Shown here: positions 6,098-6,753 of the stretch, piece by piece | Numbering within the stretch: position 1 is the stretch's first letter | How the letters are laid out: each line of letters starts with the position of its first letter | Source: JBNJEL01 sp051745835 | GTDB taxonomy: Bacteria; Bacillota; Halanaerobiia; Halobacteroidales; Acetohalobiaceae | NCBI GenBank assembly: GCA_051745835.1 | Contig: JBNJEL010000096.1 | Location: 1 to 6,753 of the forward strand | Reading direction: 5' to 3' | DNA length: 6,753 bases | Program-made: the position numbers and the translations under genes | Notes under the pieces: generated by a model | Seen by the model: only the letters and a program-made list of their open reading frames with translations | Told to the model about the DNA's origin: nothing | Databases searched by the model: none

Positions 6098-6753
6098 TAT
6101 ACCAATTAATAATGAAAAAGAAAACCACTTTTATAAAATTTGTAATGAAACTGATGAAGTTTATAATCAGCAATTTAATAATCAGGCTATCAATTCAATG
6201 GGGAGACCAAAGAAGTATACTGATTTAGAGATTATTAAATGTAAATTATACATGATTATGAATAATATTTATTGCTTACGAGAATTAGAATGGAAACTTT
6301 TCCATGACCAATTAGCTGTTAGCATAATTGGTCTTAAGGAAGTTCCAGACCATTCTACCTTCGCTATTCGATTTAAAAAGTTAGAACAAGAAAAGTTTGA
6401 TAAGTTGTATAAAACAGTTATTTCTTTATTAGAACCTGAAACTAGAATCTGTGCTATTGATAGTACTCCTTTACGGAGTTCTAAGTATGATTCGGAAGCT
6501 AAGTTTGGGACTTCAACTAGATTAGGCAATTATAAAGGTTATAAACTACATCTAGTAGCATCGAAGGATGCTCTACCAGTAGCTTTTAAATGTAGTACTG
6601 CTAATGTTTATGATAATACTTTTGACTACTGTCAACAGTTAATGAGATCTTTGGGTGATTATGATCCTTTTATTTTATTAGGAGATGCAGCTTATGATAG
6701 TACAAAACTATTTAAACTAGCAGATCAATTAGGATTTAAACTATTAACGGATA
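6093..6753 (+). CDS. IS5/IS4-superfamily DDE transposase (N-terminal 220 residues, runs off right edge)
   Basis: This gene encodes a DDE transposase (DDE_Tnp_1-like fold) that cuts and joins the ends of its insertion sequence. Translation from ATG 6093 gives 220 residues with no stop. The N-terminal half has GRPKKYTDLEIIKCKLYMI (37-55) and PDHSTFAIRFKKL (85-97), as in IS5-type N-terminal domains. The first catalytic aspartate is Asp123 in AIDSTPLR, followed by YKGYKLHL (147-154). The second is Asp198 in LLGDAAYDS. The catalytic glutamate should lie past the edge. AAAGGA (6078-6083) is 9 bases from the start, inside an inverted repeat that may limit translation. It is AT-rich and the only plus-strand gene, consistent with a mobile insertion. 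The subfamily within IS5/IS4 is uncertain. Confidence 0.88.
   Translation, partial: MIIPINNEKENHFYKICNETDEVYNQQFNNQAINSMGRPKKYTDLEIIKCKLYMIMNNIYCLRELEWKLFHDQLAVSIIGLKEVPDHSTFAIRFKKLEQEKFDKLYKTVISLLEPETRICAIDSTPLRSSKYDSEAKFGTSTRLGNYKGYKLHLVASKDALPVAFKCSTANVYDNTFDYCQQLMRSLGDYDPFILLGDAAYDSTKLFKLADQLGFKLLTD

Larger units (their letters stand above)
5987..6753 (+). mobile_element. Left part of an IS5/IS4-superfamily insertion sequence (right end outside window)
   Basis: A DDE transposase gene and its 5' non-coding segment occupy this stretch. I infer the left end near 5987 because the sequence GGTTGTTGAATAAC (5987-6000) resembles the GTTGAATAA-type terminal repeats that I recall for some IS5-family members such as IS903. 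The partner repeat and any target duplication are outside the window, so the boundary is a guess. The transposase frame is open to the edge, so the copy could be intact. The element lies just upstream of, and divergent from, the chemoreceptor gene. Confidence 0.6.

Noticed and set aside
6269..6529. 86-residue minus-strand open frame
   Set aside because: It lies wholly antisense to the transposase, whose catalytic motifs are clear, and has no motif of its own.
1..6753. CRISPR array, tRNA, rRNA, toxin-antitoxin or phage genes
   Set aside because: I saw no regularly spaced direct repeats, no tRNA-like cloverleaf and no rRNA blocks. All coding space is taken by the genes listed.

Overview
The window looks like chromosomal DNA from a low-GC, Gram-positive-type anaerobe (Clostridia or Halanaerobiia). 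This rests on AT-rich codon use, strong AGGAGG-type ribosome binding sites, GTG starts, a consensus sigma-A promoter and the gene types. The genus cannot be fixed from the sequence alone; a Halanaerobiales relative is my guess. Every gene reads on the minus strand except a partial transposase at the right edge.

Layout, left to right: (1) positions 1-588 hold the N-terminal 196 residues of a 23S rRNA uracil-5-methyltransferase (RlmD/RumA type, TRAM domain plus Fe-S cysteines); its C-terminal SAM domain lies off the left edge. (2) 607-1407 encodes a metal-dependent amidohydrolase 18 bases upstream of it, probably in the same operon. (3) A rho-independent terminator at about 1463-1504 separates that pair from the next operon. 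(4) 1523-2518 encodes an NAD-type isocitrate/isopropylmalate dehydrogenase and 2546-3697 a NifV-type homocitrate synthase; they form a two-gene operon with a consensus promoter at 3894-3923 and an AT-rich leader of about 190 bases. (5) A strong terminator at 3944-3979 closes a monocistronic methyl-accepting chemotaxis protein gene (4000-5928). (6) From about 5987 to the right edge lies the left part of an IS5/IS4-superfamily insertion sequence, whose transposase (6093 onward) reads divergently from the chemotaxis gene.

How the genes fit together: the synthase/dehydrogenase pair supplies the first and the oxidative-decarboxylation steps of a 2-oxoacid chain elongation. The dehydrogenase has isocitrate-type residues (Ser79/Asn81), so the pair may make 2-oxoglutarate from oxaloacetate and acetyl-CoA, with the 'homocitrate synthase' acting as an Re-type citrate synthase. 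The annotation-level alternative is homocitrate and homoisocitrate chemistry. No aconitase-type gene lies in the window. The chemoreceptor is an independent sensory unit.

The most unusual structure is just 5' of the transposase. Two overlapping inverted repeats in A-B-A'-B' order cover its Shine-Dalgarno sequence and start codon. A candidate internal promoter is placed so that only read-through transcripts would carry the left arms. No wholly new system is evident; the other genes belong to known families.
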